Shown piece after piece: positions 62,544 to 64,000 of a stretch of 64,000 nt of DNA. The DNA is from Microbacterium sp. (GTDB taxonomy: Bacteria; Actinomycetota; Actinomycetes; Actinomycetales; Microbacteriaceae), in contig JAFKIL010000005.1 of the NCBI GenBank assembly GCA_017306415.1, forward strand, positions 1-64,000, read 5' to 3'. The notes beneath the pieces were generated by a model. That model was not told the DNA's origin. It did not search any database and worked only from the letters and a program-made list of their open reading frames with translations. The position numbers were made by a program, and so were the translations under genes. The stretch's first letter is position 1. Each line of letters begins with the position of its first letter.

Positions 62544-63485
62544 GTGGCCCTCCCGATCGTCATCGACACCGATCCCGGGATCGACGACGCCCTCGCGATC
62601 ATGCTGGCCGCCGCCAGCCCGGAGGTCGAGATCCGGGGTCTCGTCGCGGTTGCGGGCAACGTGGGGATCGACGACACCTCGGCCAACGCGGCCGCGCTCG
62701 CCGACCTGCTGCGGCTCGACTGTCCCGTCGGCCGCGGGGCATCCGGACCCCTTCGTCGACGCGACGCCACGGCCGCTCACGACGTCCACGGCGCCGACGG
62801 GCTCGGCGGCCACCGGCTGCCGGCATCGGCGCGGACGCTCGAGCCGGGCATCGCGCTCCTCGCCCGGCTCGTCGACGAGAGCGCCGAGCCGGTCACGGTC
62901 GTCCCGATCGGGCCGCTGACCGACATCGCGCTGCTCATGGACGAGCGTCCCGCGGCCGCGCGCCGGATCGGGCGCATCGTCCTGATGGGCGGCGGCGCCC
63001 GCGACGTGCTCGGCAACGTGACGCCGGTCGCCGAGTTCAACGTGTGGTTCGACCCGGATGCCGCGGCCCGCGTCTTCGCGTTCGGAGTGCCGATCACCAT
63101 GATCGGGCTGAACGCGACGCACCAGGCGACCGTCGGGCGTGCGCATCTCCTTCGGCTGTTCGCGTCGGGCGGCCCGGTGGCCGATCTCGTGGGGCGCCTC
63201 CTCGATGGCTACCACGGCACCGATGCGGACGGGCGCGGCGGGATGCCGCAGCACGACTCGCTCGCGGTCGCGGCCGTCGTCGACCCCGCCGTCGTGACGA
63301 CCGTGCCCGCCTTCGTCGACGTCGAGGACCGCGGTCGGCTGACGTCCGGGATGACGGTGGTCGACGAGTCCGGCCGCTTCGGTGCGATCAACGCCGAGGT
63401 CGCGGTGCACGTCGACGTCGAGCGGTTCCGCGACCTCCTGGACACGCGGCTGTCCGTGCTCGACGCGACGCTGCGCCGAGGTTGA
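62544..63485 (+). CDS. Inosine-uridine-type nucleoside hydrolase
   Basis: 313 residues. The calcium-binding DTDPGIDDA cluster is at 8-16 and VPIGPLTDIALLM near 126. Cleaves the N-glycosidic bond of ribonucleosides, giving ribose and base. GTG start four bases after glyS. The next gene encodes a ribokinase, which would phosphorylate the released ribose; a neat salvage pair. Confidence 0.94.
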   Translation: MALPIVIDTDPGIDDALAIMLAAASPEVEIRGLVAVAGNVGIDDTSANAAALADLLRLDCPVGRGASGPLRRRDATAAHDVHGADGLGGHRLPASARTLEPGIALLARLVDESAEPVTVVPIGPLTDIALLMDERPAAARRIGRIVLMGGGARDVLGNVTPVAEFNVWFDPDAAARVFAFGVPITMIGLNATHQATVGRAHLLRLFASGGPVADLVGRLLDGYHGTDADGRGGMPQHDSLAVAAVVDPAVVTTVPAFVDVEDRGRLTSGMTVVDESGRFGAINAEVAVHVDVERFRDLLDTRLSVLDATLRRG

Positions 63486-63508
63486 GCGGATCGGACGGAG
63501 GCACCCGG

Positions 63509-64000
63509 ATGACGGACGTCGTGGTGGTCGGCAGCGCGAACGCCGACCTCGTGGTCGAGGTGCCGCGCAGGCCCGCGGGCGGCGAGACCCTCCTCGGGTC
63601 GGACCTGGTCGTGCACCCCGGCGGCAAGGGGGCGAACCAGGCTGCGGCGTCGGCGCGGGCGGGCGGGGCGACGCGACTCGTCGCGTGCTTCGGCGACGAC
63701 GGGAACGGCGCGTTCCTGAGGGAGCGGCTCGAGGCGGCCGATGTCGACCTCGGCGGTGTGTGGATGGTGGACCGGCCGACGGGCACGGCGATCATCCTCG
63801 TCACGCCCGACGGCGAGAACTCGATCGTGGTGTCGCCCGGTGCGAACGGCGCACTCGACGTCGCGGCGGTGGAGGCCGACGAGTCCGGGTGGGCGGACGC
63901 GCGGGTGCTCGTGCTCAGCATGGAGATCCCGGCCGCGACCGTCGACCACGCGGCGGCAGCGGCGGCGGCGCGCGGCATCCGGGTCGTGCTCAACGCGGCA
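63509..64000 (+). CDS. rbsK: Ribokinase (PfkB family), 3' end beyond window
   Basis: 164 residues to the window edge. VVVVGSANADLVVEVPRRPAGGETL and the substrate motif HPGGKGANQAAASARAGG (36-53) are ribokinase hallmarks. The ATP site lies outside the window. Starts 23 bases after the nucleoside hydrolase with GGACGGAGG upstream. Confidence 0.92.
   Translation, partial: MTDVVVVGSANADLVVEVPRRPAGGETLLGSDLVVHPGGKGANQAAASARAGGATRLVACFGDDGNGAFLRERLEAADVDLGGVWMVDRPTGTAIILVTPDGENSIVVSPGANGALDVAAVEADESGWADARVLVLSMEIPAATVDHAAAAAAARGIRVVLNAA

Overview
The window is high-GC DNA from an actinobacterium, most likely Microbacteriaceae and probably Microbacterium-like (inference). The reasons are very high GC, densely overlapping ATGA/GTGA/TTGA gene junctions, several leaderless genes, frequent GTG/TTG starts, and striking over-use of the word GGATGCC/GGCATCC. 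I see no rRNA, tRNA, CRISPR, prophage or insertion sequence. It reads as a chromosomal catabolic region for sugars and plant aromatics, with transport and regulatory genes and two housekeeping genes near the right end.

Left part, 1-21.4 kb. On the minus strand lie purU (cut by the window edge), a metF-like gene with an internal deletion and frameshift, a marR gene and a frameshifted aldehyde dehydrogenase. This resembles a decaying or mis-assembled tetrahydrofolate C1 and aldehyde module. A plus-strand operon follows: split transketolase, zinc alcohol dehydrogenase, ribose-type ABC transporter (ATPase, permease, lipoprotein), SDR and a ketose-3-epimerase-like TIM barrel. Convergent to it is a minus-strand operon of a Gfo/Idh oxidoreductase, a DUF6807 protein and a D-2-hydroxyacid dehydrogenase. 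A XylR-type regulator (LacI-like sensor plus AraC HTH) sits between that operon and a second sugar ABC transporter with an aldehyde dehydrogenase downstream. Two near-identical promoter boxes tie the second and third units together.

Middle, 21.4-39.3 kb. A lone Fic protein with an AT-rich promoter and a CynX-like MFS carrier come first. Next is an acyl-CoA synthetase divergent from a branched-chain-type ABC operon (SBP-LivG-LivF-LivH-LivM-MarR). Then come a TetR/SDR divergent pair with a very strong palindromic operator and a five-gene acyl-CoA operon (SDR, amidohydrolase, acyl-CoA dehydrogenase, MaoC hydratase, CoA ligase) divergent from a MarR gene. A second CynX-like MFS gene ends this part. 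The CoA-activated substrate is unknown.

39.3-50.1 kb is a complete protocatechuate branch of the beta-ketoadipate pathway: pobA (4-hydroxybenzoate to protocatechuate), pcaHG, pcaB, pcaD, pcaC, pcaIJ and pcaF, with three IclR-family regulators. Together they take 4-hydroxybenzoate to succinyl-CoA and acetyl-CoA.

50.1-64 kb holds an MFS carrier, a POT peptide transporter, a DHA2-type exporter, small genes, a MenC/NSAR-like enolase-superfamily enzyme, an FMN alpha-hydroxyacid oxidase, glyS, a nucleoside hydrolase and the start of a ribokinase. The intergenic spaces of the right half carry several families of fixed-length inverted repeats. The clearest is a 98-bp element present three times with 15-bp arms and an unrelated interior of exactly 68 bp. 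I regard these elements, the paired XylR boxes and the leaderless promoters as the most novel signals here.
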